Positions 1 through 8,310 are shown, counted from the first letter of the stretch. The stretch: DNA of 64,000 nucleotides from Lutibacter sp. (GCA_030683995.1 JAUXPH010000022.1:1-64000); one strand, 5' to 3'. Made by a program: numbers and translations. Notes: generated by a model not told the origin, from the sequence alone.

Positions 1-445
1 CTTTAAGTTTATTCACCAGCCAAAAAATCCCGGCATCGAAAGCGCCGGTTAAGCTCATAATGCCTATCAATCCGCCAATAATCAACACCAAAAATATGAT
101 GTCTGAAGCCGCGATAATTCCTTTAATAGGCGACTGCACAAACTCAAAAAAACCTTGTGAATTTGCGGCTGTTTCTTTGTAGGTATTTGGAATGCTTATG
201 GGTTTTGTGATGGCGCCATCCGTAAATTTTTTTAAGGGAATTTTAATATTAAGTTCATCTAAAGCAGATTGTTCGGCGGGAATCACATTCGATTCCCCCA
301 TGCTTTTCCGTATAAAAGTATTGTCGGTGGCATTGTAAGCCAAGGTGTCATATTTTCCTGAAGGAACAACCCACGTTAAAACGGCAACAAGTGCGGCGAT
401 AACCAGCAAAATGGTTTGTGCGCTAGGGAATTTCAATTTTCTCAT
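1..445 (-). CDS. YfcC family membrane transporter, N-terminal part
   Basis: The window holds 148 codons from the start; the rest lies beyond the left edge. The protein begins MRKLKFPSAQT and has a first membrane segment at about residues 11-28 (ending WVVPSG), a polar loop of about 80 residues, then a second hydrophobic segment at about 110-135 with IIGGLIGIM. This start-loop-helix pattern and the LTWVVPSGKYD stretch match the YfcC/DcuC-like family of inner-membrane carriers, which includes putative dicarboxylate and basic amino acid antiporters. The substrate cannot be read from the sequence. The ATG at 443-445 is preceded by AT-rich DNA. Confidence 0.7.
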   Translation of the reverse strand, partial: MRKLKFPSAQTILLVIAALVAVLTWVVPSGKYDTLAYNATDNTFIRKSMGESNVIPAEQSALDELNIKIPLKKFTDGAITKPISIPNTYKETAANSQGFFEFVQSPIKGIIAASDIIFLVLIIGGLIGIMSLTGAFDAGIFWLVNKLK

Positions 446-614
446 TTACAATTGTTACTTTAGAAATTAATAAAGTTTTCGATAAATGTTGGGTAACATT
501 CCAAAGGTTTATTTTGGTTTTGTAAATCTAATATTTAAAATGATACGTTAATACGCGTTTTGAAAAATGATGAAATTATAAAAGTGAACCAGGTGAAATA
601 TTTTTAATTAAGTT

Positions 615-1091
615 TTATTCTGTGTCATTTGAAGCGAGCACCTTAAATGTCAGCTCTTTTTTATCGTTTAGCCGATATTCATAAATGGATCTTCCCTGAA
701 TATGCCCGTCACTATAATCGGCAATGACCCATCTATTTCCGAGTAATTGAATTTTTCCAAAGCTCATAGTTCCGCCTAAAACGGCATCCGAAGGAATTAA
801 GTCGGTTCTTTTTTTGAGTGCTTTTTCAACAAATTCTTCAGGATTGGCAATTCCCTGTCTGGTAAAATGAGCACCATTGAAATCTTTATCAAACCAGTTA
901 TTTTCTGCTGATTGGTTTGTATTTATTAAAGAATCGTTTAAACTTTTTAGAAGGACAATTTCCTTTTCCAAAGAGTCGTTTTTTAAGGTTAACTGCGCTT
1001 TAATATCAGGTAAATTTTCAGATTTAGTGACTTCATCTTTACAGGAAAGGGCTAAAAAGCCAACAATTAATAAAATCGATATTTTTCTCAT
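615..1091 (-). CDS. hypothetical lipoprotein
   Basis: This is a 158-residue protein that I cannot assign to a named family. It starts with a lipoprotein signal, with the lipobox LALSC placing the lipidated cysteine at residue 17. A heptad-like stretch follows at about residues 28-60 (repeated leucine, lysine and glutamate), probably a short coiled coil, and then a compact domain of about 90 residues with no recognised motif. It is probably anchored in the periplasmic or outer membrane leaflet. It stands alone, with non-coding gaps on both sides. Confidence 0.6.
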   Translation of the reverse strand: MRKISILLIVGFLALSCKDEVTKSENLPDIKAQLTLKNDSLEKEIVLLKSLNDSLINTNQSAENNWFDKDFNGAHFTRQGIANPEEFVEKALKKRTDLIPSDAVLGGTMSFGKIQLLGNRWVIADYSDGHIQGRSIYEYRLNDKKELTFKVLASNDTE

Positions 1092-1181
1092 TTTATTTTG
1101 AATTTAGAGCAATTGCTTGCGTTTAAAACGTAATGTGTTTTAATTTATTTCACAAAGAGACTGAGCCATTTGTGATGATTT

Positions 1182-1676
1182 TTAATTTTTCAATTCATAT
1201 TCAATTTCATCATCCGGCAAGTCGGTCAATTTGATAAAGTTGAGCCGTTCAAGAAGTTTTACGGCTTGGTTGTTTTGTTTGGAAGTAACTGCCCAAATGC
1301 GGTTTAGACCTATATTTTTCAATCCGAAGTCTATTGTCAATTGCATCGCGTTGGTCATAAAACCTTGACCTCTGTATTGAGGCAGCAATACACAGCCCAA
1401 CTCGCCGTCGCCCTTGTTAAGTCCGCGATAATAACCGCAGGTTCCTACTATTTTATTTGATGAAATAGCCTCAATTCCCCAATGAATGGAATTTCCTTCA
1501 TCATAATCCTTGTCTATTTTCGCCTGCATTTCAATCGCTTGCTCCACATTTTTTGCCTGTTTGGCATCATAGAATGAAATTTCAAGAAGATCATTCAAAT
1601 CGGATGCAATAATTTGTCGCAACCTAATTTTTTCATCAGAAATAATGGGAAAATCTTGGTATGGCGGCAGATTCAT
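1182..1676 (-). CDS. GNAT family N-acetyltransferase (RimJ/RimL-like)
   Basis: At 164 residues this is the usual length for a GNAT enzyme, which transfers an acetyl group from acetyl-CoA to an amine. The N-terminus carries the RimJ/RimL-like IRLRQIIASDLNDL. The central strand and acetyl-CoA loop are visible as GELGCVLLPQYRGQGF (Q/RxxGxG/A motif), and the C-terminal part has NRIWAVTSKQNNQAVKLLERLNF, typical of the subgroup that acts on protein N-termini or small amines. The substrate is unknown. It lies 39 bp downstream of the penicillin-binding protein gene on the same strand, so the two may be co-transcribed. Confidence 0.85.
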   Translation of the reverse strand: MNLPPYQDFPIISDEKIRLRQIIASDLNDLLEISFYDAKQAKNVEQAIEMQAKIDKDYDEGNSIHWGIEAISSNKIVGTCGYYRGLNKGDGELGCVLLPQYRGQGFMTNAMQLTIDFGLKNIGLNRIWAVTSKQNNQAVKLLERLNFIKLTDLPDDEIEYELKN

Positions 1677-1715
1677 GGTCTAAGATTTAAAGGCTTGTCA
1701 AATTTAATAAAATCA

Positions 1716-3863
1716 TTAATTAAACAACCTTCTAAAAAAACCTTTAATTCCGGTTTGGCGGTAGGGATCGCATTGCATATCGTCATAAATATAAAACGGA
1801 ATTGCAAACGGGGTTAGGAATTGTTTTCTCAATTTTGCGTCGTTTTCAATGCCGCGAAGCACATTTCCCGCAATAGGCAATGCCAATGAAGATCCAGAGC
1901 CCTGACTGCTGTAAAAGTGAACATCGGGTGTGCTGGCGCCCACCCAGGTTCCTATCACCATATCGGGCGTATAGGCAATAAACCAAGCGTCGGAATAATT
2001 TTGTGCTGTACCTGTTTTACCGGCAATATCAGCGTTAACGCCATATTGGTTTCGTATTCTGGTTCCTGTTCCGTTATTTATGGCCTTTTCTAAGATTGCA
2101 GTAATCATTTGGCTTGTTTTTACGCTGAATACTTTTTCAAACTTGGCAGCTTCTCTTTCGTACAATATTTTTCCGTTGGCATCGGTTATTTTATCAATCA
2201 TCACCGGATCGGTGGTTTGCCCTTTATTGGCAAAAGCACCATACGCGCTCACAATTTCAACCAAAGATAAATCGAGCGTGCCCAAAGCCATGGATGGCGC
2301 ATTGTCCTTTATTTTGGGAAAATTTAGTTTGTTGCAGGTATTGAGCAGCTTTTGCCTGCCCACCTTAAAATACAAATCAACCGTTGGCACGTTCATAGAG
2401 TGCGTTAACGAATACCACAAAGCAACCGTGCTGTCCTGTGTAAATTTATGGTCAAAATTTTTGGGTGCCCAATTTTTGTATTCCGAATAAACTTTTTCTT
2501 CATTTGTTAAATAATTGCAGGGTTCAAAATCGTTTTCAAATGCTGTGGCATACAAAATAGGTTTAAACGCCGAAGCAATTTGCCGGTGAGATTGTACCAT
2601 ATCAAAAGGAAGTTTTCTAAAATCGTTGCCGCCAACCCAGGTAATAACGGCACCATTTTTTGGATTGGTGATCAATACTGCAGCATTCAGCATTTTATAA
2701 TAATGCCATAAACTGTCTATTTTACTCATTTTTTTTGTGGTGACCCCATTCCAGTCAAATACTTCAATAGTTCTTTTTTCCTTGTCTTTTTTTGAAGCAT
2801 TTGCCTGTTTTTTTAACCATTCTTTTTTAAAATTATGGTTTTCAAGTTCTCTGTCCAGCACTTTTTGCATTGCTGCCAAATGCTTTTTGATGCCATCCAT
2901 AGCCATGTTCTGAACCTGCATATTTAGGGTGGTGTAAATTTTAAGTCCGTCTGTTTCAAGATTGTATTGCTTGCCGTTTTCGTCTTTAAGATCTGCCAGC
3001 AACTCCAAACTTTTTTTCTTTACCTGATGTACAAAGTAGCCAGCGGGCGCATTTAAAGTGGCGTTTTCATAGTTCAATTTTAACGGTAATTTTTGTAGAC
3101 TGTCAGCTTCTTTTTCTGTCAAATATCCTTGTTTTCCCATTAAATTTAACACCATATTTCTGCGTTCCACGGAATTTTTGGGATTCAAGCGCGGATTAAA
3201 AGTGGTGTTTGCTTTTAACAATCCCACCAAAACAGCCGATTCTTCCACCTTTAATTTGTTGGCCGGTTTGTTAAAATACCTTTGGGAAGCGGTTTCCACG
3301 CCGTAAAGATTTTCACCAAAAGGAACGGAATTAAGGTACAGCAATAAAAGTTCTTCTTTGGTAAACATATTCTCCATACGCGCCGCAATAATAATCTCCT
3401 TAATTTTATTTACGGGCATACTCAACACGCTGAAATTACTTCTTCCATATAAATTTTTAACCAGTTGTTGGGTTAAAGTGCTTCCGCCGCCTTTATTGTC
3501 GCGCATCAAAATACTTTTAAAAAAAACACGAATATAGCTTTGAATGTCGTAGCCTTTGTGGGTGAAGAAACGCTTGTCTTCTGTGGCAATCAGTGCGTTT
3601 TTAAGATGATCGGGCACTTCATTCCAGGCAATATTGGTGCGATTTTCCGCAAAATATTTCCCTATGAGAATGTTGTCGGAAGAAATCACTTGTGTTGCTT
3701 CCTGATTGCTGATGGCAGCCAAAGTCGCTTTGTTAGGCAATGATCCAAAAACGCCTGCGTATACGGCAAAAAAGAACAGGATGCTAAACAAAATGAGCGA
3801 TGAAATCGCTATTAAAAAGTATTTCAGGTATTTTTTAAAAATAGGGTTTTCCAGGAACTGCAT
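1716..3863 (-). CDS. class A penicillin-binding protein (bifunctional transglycosylase/transpeptidase)
   Basis: This 715-residue enzyme polymerises and cross-links peptidoglycan at the outer face of the inner membrane. A single N-terminal membrane anchor lies at residues 15-36. The glycosyltransferase domain (about 60-240) shows the catalytic glutamate E95 in ATEDKRFF and the GGGSTLTQQLVKNLYGR motif. The transpeptidase domain shows the serine and lysine of SAFK at 431-434, SMN at 489-491 and KTGT at 616-619. All catalytic motifs are intact. Residues 310-395 form a lysine-rich linker. Length and motif spacing fit PBP1A-type proteins of Bacteroidota. Confidence 0.95.
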   Translation of the reverse strand: MQFLENPIFKKYLKYFLIAISSLILFSILFFFAVYAGVFGSLPNKATLAAISNQEATQVISSDNILIGKYFAENRTNIAWNEVPDHLKNALIATEDKRFFTHKGYDIQSYIRVFFKSILMRDNKGGGSTLTQQLVKNLYGRSNFSVLSMPVNKIKEIIIAARMENMFTKEELLLLYLNSVPFGENLYGVETASQRYFNKPANKLKVEESAVLVGLLKANTTFNPRLNPKNSVERRNMVLNLMGKQGYLTEKEADSLQKLPLKLNYENATLNAPAGYFVHQVKKKSLELLADLKDENGKQYNLETDGLKIYTTLNMQVQNMAMDGIKKHLAAMQKVLDRELENHNFKKEWLKKQANASKKDKEKRTIEVFDWNGVTTKKMSKIDSLWHYYKMLNAAVLITNPKNGAVITWVGGNDFRKLPFDMVQSHRQIASAFKPILYATAFENDFEPCNYLTNEEKVYSEYKNWAPKNFDHKFTQDSTVALWYSLTHSMNVPTVDLYFKVGRQKLLNTCNKLNFPKIKDNAPSMALGTLDLSLVEIVSAYGAFANKGQTTDPVMIDKITDANGKILYEREAAKFEKVFSVKTSQMITAILEKAINNGTGTRIRNQYGVNADIAGKTGTAQNYSDAWFIAYTPDMVIGTWVGASTPDVHFYSSQGSGSSLALPIAGNVLRGIENDAKLRKQFLTPFAIPFYIYDDMQCDPYRQTGIKGFFRRLFN

Positions 3864-3979
3864 ACATCAAGGGCTATAAAGTGATAAATTTAAGCTAAAT
3901 ATCTTAGAAATGACCACAAATTATAATCTGAACACTTTTTGCTGCCGTCTAACTTCCTTAAAACAAAATCAGAGGACTC

Positions 3980-4210
3980 ACAGGTAACGAAGGACTGAAC
4001 GTGAATCTCTTTGAAATTAGAATAGGAATACACCTTGGTATAGCCTATTCATAAAGTAGAGGATAGCCTTAGTTGGTGAAAAGAGCAGCTAATGTGACGA
4101 TTTACGAACCGCCGTATACGAGACCCGTACGTACGGTGGTGTGAGACCTGCCTGCCGGCAAGGCAGGGGCGCACTCCGTTCCTAATTAGGGGCGGAGCCG
4201 TCTACTCGAT
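3980..4210 (+). mobile_element. group II intron remnant (domains V and VI, no reverse transcriptase)
   Basis: Positions 4106-4143 fold into a domain V-like hairpin. ACCGCCGTA pairs with TACGGTGGT over nine base pairs, followed by a two-base CG bulge and an inner TACG/CGTA stem. A second hairpin (CTCCGTTCCT/AGGGGCGGAG around an AATT loop, 4174-4197) resembles domain VI, and the segment ends CTACTCGAT at 4210, a typical group II intron 3' end. The upstream stretch from about 3980 resembles intron RNA core from memory only. No maturase or reverse transcriptase ORF is present, and a GC-rich CCTGCCGGCAAGGCAGG repeat interrupts the region between the two domains. Domain V is the well-supported part; the 5' limit is a guess. 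Confidence 0.55.
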
Positions 4211-4261
4211 TAGCGGTAGTTTATTTGTTTTTCTTTTCAGTCACCAGAAGGTTGTCTAGGC

Positions 4262-5056
4262 CTAGCCACTTGTTTCTTTTTTGCTATTTGCAGTTAAAGT
4301 CAATAAAATTAAAAGAACTGTGAAGCTTCCTAAAAAAGTCATGAGCTGATTTAACGAACCAACAACTTCAGTGAGTGGCTGAATTTGGTTGTACTCGTCA
4401 AGTAATTTCTTTATTAATTCATTTAAGGAATGGAATGAACCTGCTAAAAGCAATGGCCAACCATTTTTTCTATCTTTCATGAAAAAGAGAAGTCCTATAA
4501 ATAAACAAACATAACGACCTGTTACCCCAGCAGTTTCGAATCTATAGAAAGTTTCTGGGCCTTCAATTTTAAATTGAGGAACAAAACTAATCAGTGTAAA
4601 AAATAGAGCTATCCCCAAAAATACTATAGCAGTACTTAAAAGAAAGGCTCCGTGCAGCTTTCTTTGTTTTTTGAATATAAATGCCAACACTATTAAAAAT
4701 CCAATTTCTATAGTTACCATAACATTTTGCACAATCAAAAAATCACCTTGACCGGAAGTTAAACCTTTGTAAGCTGAATGGACAGACAAAAGTGCGATAG
4801 TAGCTACTAACAAAGGACCAATAAACAAAATTGATAATCCTATTTTACGGTGAATTAAATATTTTTTCTTTTCGATAAGGGTGAGTTGATATAGCAACAA
4901 AAGCAACCAAATAAAATTGGTTATAACATGAAGGTGGTGATATAGGTTAGGATTTGAATCAACTCCAAAATAGATGTTCCAAAATCCTGTAATAGTTAAT
5001 AATATTACAATTAATATTAGTAAATATTCAAGAACATATTTTTTAAAATTTTTCAT
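4262..5056 (-). CDS. multi-pass membrane protein of unknown function
   Basis: The protein is 264 residues long with about seven or eight hydrophobic segments. Conserved-looking histidines sit at membrane edges: YHHLHVITNF near residue 40, IHRKIG near 70 and KLHGAF near 133. Pairs of this kind can ligate haem or metal in small integral membrane proteins, and the HRKxG pattern recalls DUF2306-like proteins, but I cannot make a firm assignment. It sits alone between the group II intron remnant and the attC-like inverted repeat, which suggests it arrived as accessory DNA. Confidence 0.6.
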   Translation of the reverse strand: MKNFKKYVLEYLLILIVILLTITGFWNIYFGVDSNPNLYHHLHVITNFIWLLLLLYQLTLIEKKKYLIHRKIGLSILFIGPLLVATIALLSVHSAYKGLTSGQGDFLIVQNVMVTIEIGFLIVLAFIFKKQRKLHGAFLLSTAIVFLGIALFFTLISFVPQFKIEGPETFYRFETAGVTGRYVCLFIGLLFFMKDRKNGWPLLLAGSFHSLNELIKKLLDEYNQIQPLTEVVGSLNQLMTFLGSFTVLLILLTLTANSKKETSG

Positions 5057-5110
5057 TTATTGTTTCGGTTAGCGTTTGACTATTTGCTGTCGCTAGCTGG
5101 TTTAAAATTA

Positions 5111-5245
5111 CCGCTAACGTTTTGCAGCTACAAGAAGTTGGCGATTTTTACCACAAAACTTCATACGAAGCACACACTTCAAATTTACGAAAAACTGTCA
5201 TACGAAGCACTGAACCGCCAATTTCTTGTAGGTGCTGTTATAAGC
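5111..5245. repeat. attC-like imperfect inverted repeat
   Basis: The left arm 5111-5143 (CCGCTAACG to TTGGCG) and right arm 5215-5245 (CCGCCAATTTCTTG to TTATAAGC) are imperfect reverse complements over about 30 bp. They enclose about 70 bp that holds two direct copies of TCATACGAAGCAC (5161-5173 and 5198-5210). CTAAC near one end and GTTATAAGC at the other resemble the outer core sites of integron attC elements, although the match to the classical GTTRRRY core is not exact. The gap 5057-5467 holds no convincing gene. No integron integrase occurs in the window. Confidence 0.4.
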
Positions 5246-5467
5246 TGGCCTTCTGTCTATCGAGGTTGTTAAGTCGTTGTCTGCTGTGGGTTTTGCTGTC
5301 GAGTTAAGATGGTGTCGGCTGTGAGGTAGCGGTTTTAAAAATTTTATAAGGGAAGGGAATTTTAAAAAATAATTTTTCTTAGGTGGGAGAGGTGGAAGCT
5401 CTTTTGTAATTTTTGGTCTGTGCGTTGGCTTGTGCGAATTGCAAATGTGCTTACACCTGTGGGGTGG

Positions 5468-6184
5468 TTATTTGTTCTCGGTCCAATAGTAGCTGTCGGG
5501 GTAAATTCTTTTTCCAAAAATAGCTGTCCCAACTCGAATAATTGTTGCACCTTCTTCAATAGCCGTTTCAAGGTCGTTACTCATTCCCATTGATAATTCA
5601 TTAACAGAAATATCTTTTTGCAACATTTTATCTTGTATTGCTCTCAGCAAGCGAAAACATTTCCTTACTCGCTCTTTTTCTGCTGAGAAAAGCCCGATGG
5701 TCATTAGTCCTTTTATATTAAGTCGGTCAAGTTGCTTTACTTGTAGAGCAAAGTCCAACGCCAATTCGGGGGTAATACCAAATTTGCTTTCTTCATAGGA
5801 TGTGTTTACTTGTATAAAAACATCGATAATTTTGTTATCAAACTCTAAACGCTTTTGCAATTTATTAGCTAATTCAATTCTGTCAACCGATTGTATGCAG
5901 TCGGCAAATTTGATAACTTCCTTGATTTTATTTGATTGTAAATGTCCGATGAAATGTGTTTGATGCGGAATAGCTTTGAGTTTTTCAGCCTTTTCAATTA
6001 GTTCCTGCACTTTGTTTTCACCAATCAGGGTTTCTCCTGTTTCAAGAGCTATTTTTATATTCTCGGCTGAAACAGTTTTTGTTGCTAACAGAAGTTTAAT
6101 TCCATTTGCGTTTCTACCCGAATACTCAGCTGCATTTTTTATTCTGCTTTTAATCGTGGCTATATTCACAATGATTAAACTCAT
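5468..6184 (-). CDS. YggS/PROSC family PLP homeostasis protein
   Basis: The protein is 238 residues from the chosen start. It belongs to the pyridoxal phosphate-binding YggS family (PLPBP), which buffers the cofactor and affects amino acid pools rather than catalysing a known reaction. The cofactor lysine is in LLLATKTVS near residue 34. Other signatures are IGENKVQEL, HFIGHLQSNK, LSMGMSNDLETAI and RVGTAIFG. The ATG at 6184 overlaps the TGA of the upstream marR gene as ATGA, implying translational coupling; a start eight codons upstream is possible but would run further into marR. It is the last gene of a four-gene operon. A core chromosomal copy is usual in this phylum, so this may be a second one. 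Confidence 0.9.
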   Translation of the reverse strand: MSLIIVNIATIKSRIKNAAEYSGRNANGIKLLLATKTVSAENIKIALETGETLIGENKVQELIEKAEKLKAIPHQTHFIGHLQSNKIKEVIKFADCIQSVDRIELANKLQKRLEFDNKIIDVFIQVNTSYEESKFGITPELALDFALQVKQLDRLNIKGLMTIGLFSAEKERVRKCFRLLRAIQDKMLQKDISVNELSMGMSNDLETAIEEGATIIRVGTAIFGKRIYPDSYYWTENK

Positions 6185-6786
6185 ACTTGTAATTCGTGTT
6201 CGGGACAATCAACTCTCAATTCACTTTCCGCAAGTCGGCTTTTTAAAAGCTTGCAGTAATGAATACCCTTGTCAACCTGATAATTTGAACAAGTGAAACA
6301 CATTCGTTGAATGGTAATGATACCTGATTTGTTCAGGTCATAAATCAATTTAAGCAATCCGTTAAGCATTATAGTTTTCTGTTCTTCGGTCAATTTTTCA
6401 AGAGGTTGCTCAATGGAAGAAGCAAAAAAGGATGCTTTTTTGGCTATTTTTTTTCCTTCAGTTGTTAGGGAAAGTGAATAACTTCTTGTATCTATTGGGT
6501 CAGTTTTTTTGGCGAATAAATCTTTTGCAAGCAATACTTTTACACTATCGCTTATGGTGGCTTTGGTCATATTGAACTCATCTGCCAAATACCCTACTTT
6601 GCATTTTTCTTGCGAATGAAAATAGACGAAAATCAAAATCTGAATTTGGATAGGACTCAATGAATTTTCTTTGCTTTCATTCCAAAGCAAAACTCTAAAT
6701 GCTTCCGAAATTCGCTCCAAAGCCACTACAATTCGGCTTTCAATTTTTTGATTTTGTTCGTCTAAATTGAATGATGAATATTTCAT
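6181..6786 (-). CDS. MarR family transcriptional regulator with C-terminal cysteine cluster
   Basis: The protein is 201 residues, longer than the 140-160 usual for MarR. The winged helix-turn-helix occupies about 45-120 (YLADEFNMTKATISDSVKVLL, with the wing DPIDTRSYSLSLT). Residues from about 160 form an added tail with CFTC, HYC and DCPEH, four cysteines and two histidines that could bind zinc or an iron-sulfur cluster, or sense oxidants. Its start overlaps the upstream stop and its stop overlaps the yggS start, both as ATGA. The likely operator is the GTTAGGATTCCT element at three promoters, including that of its own operon; this link is inferred. Confidence 0.88.
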   Translation of the reverse strand: MKYSSFNLDEQNQKIESRIVVALERISEAFRVLLWNESKENSLSPIQIQILIFVYFHSQEKCKVGYLADEFNMTKATISDSVKVLLAKDLFAKKTDPIDTRSYSLSLTTEGKKIAKKASFFASSIEQPLEKLTEEQKTIMLNGLLKLIYDLNKSGIITIQRMCFTCSNYQVDKGIHYCKLLKSRLAESELRVDCPEHELQV

Positions 6787-7139
6787 ATTATTTTAATTTT
6801 AGCCACATAAACCCACGCCTTTTTGCCCGACTTAAAAGTCTCAAGTATTCTATGGTATTGACTTACTTCATATTTGTCGGTTTCAGCAAGTTCAGTTTCT
6901 GTAAGCTCAAATATTACACCATCAATAAAATCACTTTGATTGTCTGATTTTACAGCGATTGGATGATACTCAAGTTGGCTTTTAGCAAGAACTGTTGAAT
7001 CGGTAATTTGTAAGTTCTCAATTTTATATCCTGTCAATTTATCTTGCTCACCTTTTAGGATACGACCGTAATTATAAAGCTGAACTTTCTCTAACTGTAT
7101 AGTGCCGTAAGAAAAAAGCAAATGGATTGTTTCTTTCAT
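6783..7139 (-). CDS. gamma-glutamylcyclotransferase-fold protein
   Basis: The protein is 118 residues. The N-terminal FSYGTI glycine loop and the GVIFELTETELAETDKYE stretch are the hallmarks of the GGCT/AIG2-like fold, whose members cyclise or cleave gamma-glutamyl amines. The usual catalytic acid is plausibly one of the glutamates in the second motif. The ATG at 7139 overlaps the stop of the upstream DUF2024 gene as ATGA, which is why I prefer it over a start two codons earlier. Enzyme activity and substrate are not determinable. Its place among redox-type genes could suit glutathione-like or gamma-glutamyl thiol metabolism, but that is inference. Confidence 0.8.
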   Translation of the reverse strand: MKETIHLLFSYGTIQLEKVQLYNYGRILKGEQDKLTGYKIENLQITDSTVLAKSQLEYHPIAVKSDNQSDFIDGVIFELTETELAETDKYEVSQYHRILETFKSGKKAWVYVAKIKII

Positions 7140-7486
7140 TCGCAATTTTCCATTTCAATGATGAAATATCCCTTTTGTTTGATTTCTGTTTCCCATTGTG
7201 GTTTGACACTTTCAATGTGGCAAAACCTACACTCTTTTGATGATAAGGGTTGTCCGTCTTGTCCTTTGTTTTTTAGATAATCTTTGCCATAACCGTAAAT
7301 TATGGTTGTATCTCTAATTTCTTGCGGTGCAATGATGTCGAAGTGCATTATGCTACCGTCTTTTTTGGTTACATAAGTGTCCCAAACTGCTACTTTCATT
7401 TTTGTTTCTTTTTTATTGTTTGATTGAGCCTTGATAGTTGTGCATATCAATAAGGTAAGGGCAATCAATATTGTTATTTGTTTCAT
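7136..7486 (-). CDS. DUF2024 family protein with an N-terminal signal peptide
   Basis: The protein is 116 residues. Residues 30-116 match the DUF2024 family (MKVAVWDTYVTKKDG, HFDIIAP, SSKECRFCHIE, GYFIIEMENC). The function of the family is unknown. Here an export signal precedes it: MKQITILIALTLLICTTIKAQ, then a short lysine-rich linker. The internal methionine at residue 30 is where I would expect an ordinary family member to start. The ATG at 7486 is favoured because an upstream alternative would overlap the promoter at 7508-7515. It is the first gene of the DUF2024-GGCT-MarR-YggS operon. Confidence 0.75.
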   Translation of the reverse strand: MKQITILIALTLLICTTIKAQSNNKKETKMKVAVWDTYVTKKDGSIMHFDIIAPQEIRDTTIIYGYGKDYLKNKGQDGQPLSSKECRFCHIESVKPQWETEIKQKGYFIIEMENCE

Positions 7487-7507
7487 TTTGAAAAAATAAA
7501 AACCTTG

Positions 7508-7539
7508 CAAAGATAGGAATCCTAACTTTACAAGGCAAA
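7508..7539 (-). promoter_or_regulatory. promoter with GTTAGGATTCCT operator, DUF2024-marR operon
   Basis: On the minus strand a -33 TTTG (7536-7539) and a -7 TATCTTTG (7508-7515) are 20 nt apart. The spacer holds TGTAAAGTTAGGATTCCTA, including the palindrome TAGGAATCCTA at 7514-7524. The same element occurs at the two other island promoters. A regulator bound there would cover the core promoter, as expected of a MarR repressor. Confidence 0.7.
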
Positions 7540-7544
7540 TAAAA

Positions 7545-8282
7545 TTACTTTACTTTGTAGGGTAAAGATAAATTTCCACTGGCTACTGAATACACTTTGT
7601 AAACGCCAAGCATAGGTTTGTCTCCCCCACCGTGTCCACCATCACCGCCTGTATTTACTTGCATAAAAGCAGCAACTCCGTCATAAGAAAAATCGGTTTT
7701 ATTGTTCATTCGATAATCAGGAACAACAACTCTAATTGTGTTTCCCTTTGTGATGACTTGAAAACCTGGTGAATCCATATACATTGGCATTCCCGGATTT
7801 GTTGGGGGCAATACAACAGTTGTATCTTTGGGGTCAAACTGTTTTACAGCCAAACCGCCTTCCACACGTTTATCTTCGGTCAAAATCACCCAATGCGGAT
7901 GCCAAATAATACCGTCATTAGCAAAATTGCGGTCTGAGTTTTCATCCCAAAGCGGTGTATCGTCAAAGTCAGGGTGTGAAGTTAGGGCAAGTGCTACAAT
8001 ACCTTCTGTGTCGCCAAAGCCAACATCAGTAGGTTTTAGCGTAGTTGGAAATACATAACCCAATACAGGTGCTCCATTGAGTTGACCAACTGGTGTCGGT
8101 GTTGTTTTTCCTGCTGTTCCCTTTACGATAATTTCCCAAATTGTCGCACCAATTTCAGGTGAATGTTTTACGCTTACCTTTTTGATTTGAAAGTCGTCAT
8201 TGTTGTAGTTTCCGCATTTGTCGCAGGCAAAACTTTGAACTGCAAACAAGGAAGCTCCGAGAAGAAGAAATAAATGTTTCAT
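7545..8282 (-). CDS. secreted protein of unknown function
   Basis: The protein is 245 residues. A signal peptide (MKHLFLLLGASLFAVQSFA) is followed at once by CDKCG, a CxxC-type pair at the mature N-terminus that could hold a metal or redox centre. The mature part is mostly beta-type sequence, with HPHWVILTEDKRVEGG near residue 130 and a glycine and histidine-rich loop GGDGGHGGGDKP near 220. I do not recognise the family. It has its own promoter with two copies of the island operator, so it probably belongs to the MarR-controlled set and acts in the periplasm. Confidence 0.65.
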   Translation of the reverse strand: MKHLFLLLGASLFAVQSFACDKCGNYNNDDFQIKKVSVKHSPEIGATIWEIIVKGTAGKTTPTPVGQLNGAPVLGYVFPTTLKPTDVGFGDTEGIVALALTSHPDFDDTPLWDENSDRNFANDGIIWHPHWVILTEDKRVEGGLAVKQFDPKDTTVVLPPTNPGMPMYMDSPGFQVITKGNTIRVVVPDYRMNNKTDFSYDGVAAFMQVNTGGDGGHGGGDKPMLGVYKVYSVASGNLSLPYKVK

Positions 8283-8310
8283 TTTTTTTTAAATTTTAAA
8301 TGGTTAAAAT

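Noticed and set aside
5060-5307. Short plus-strand reading frames over the attC-like repeat
   Set aside because: They run through the inverted repeat arms and direct repeats, have no family features, and end in repeat sequence.
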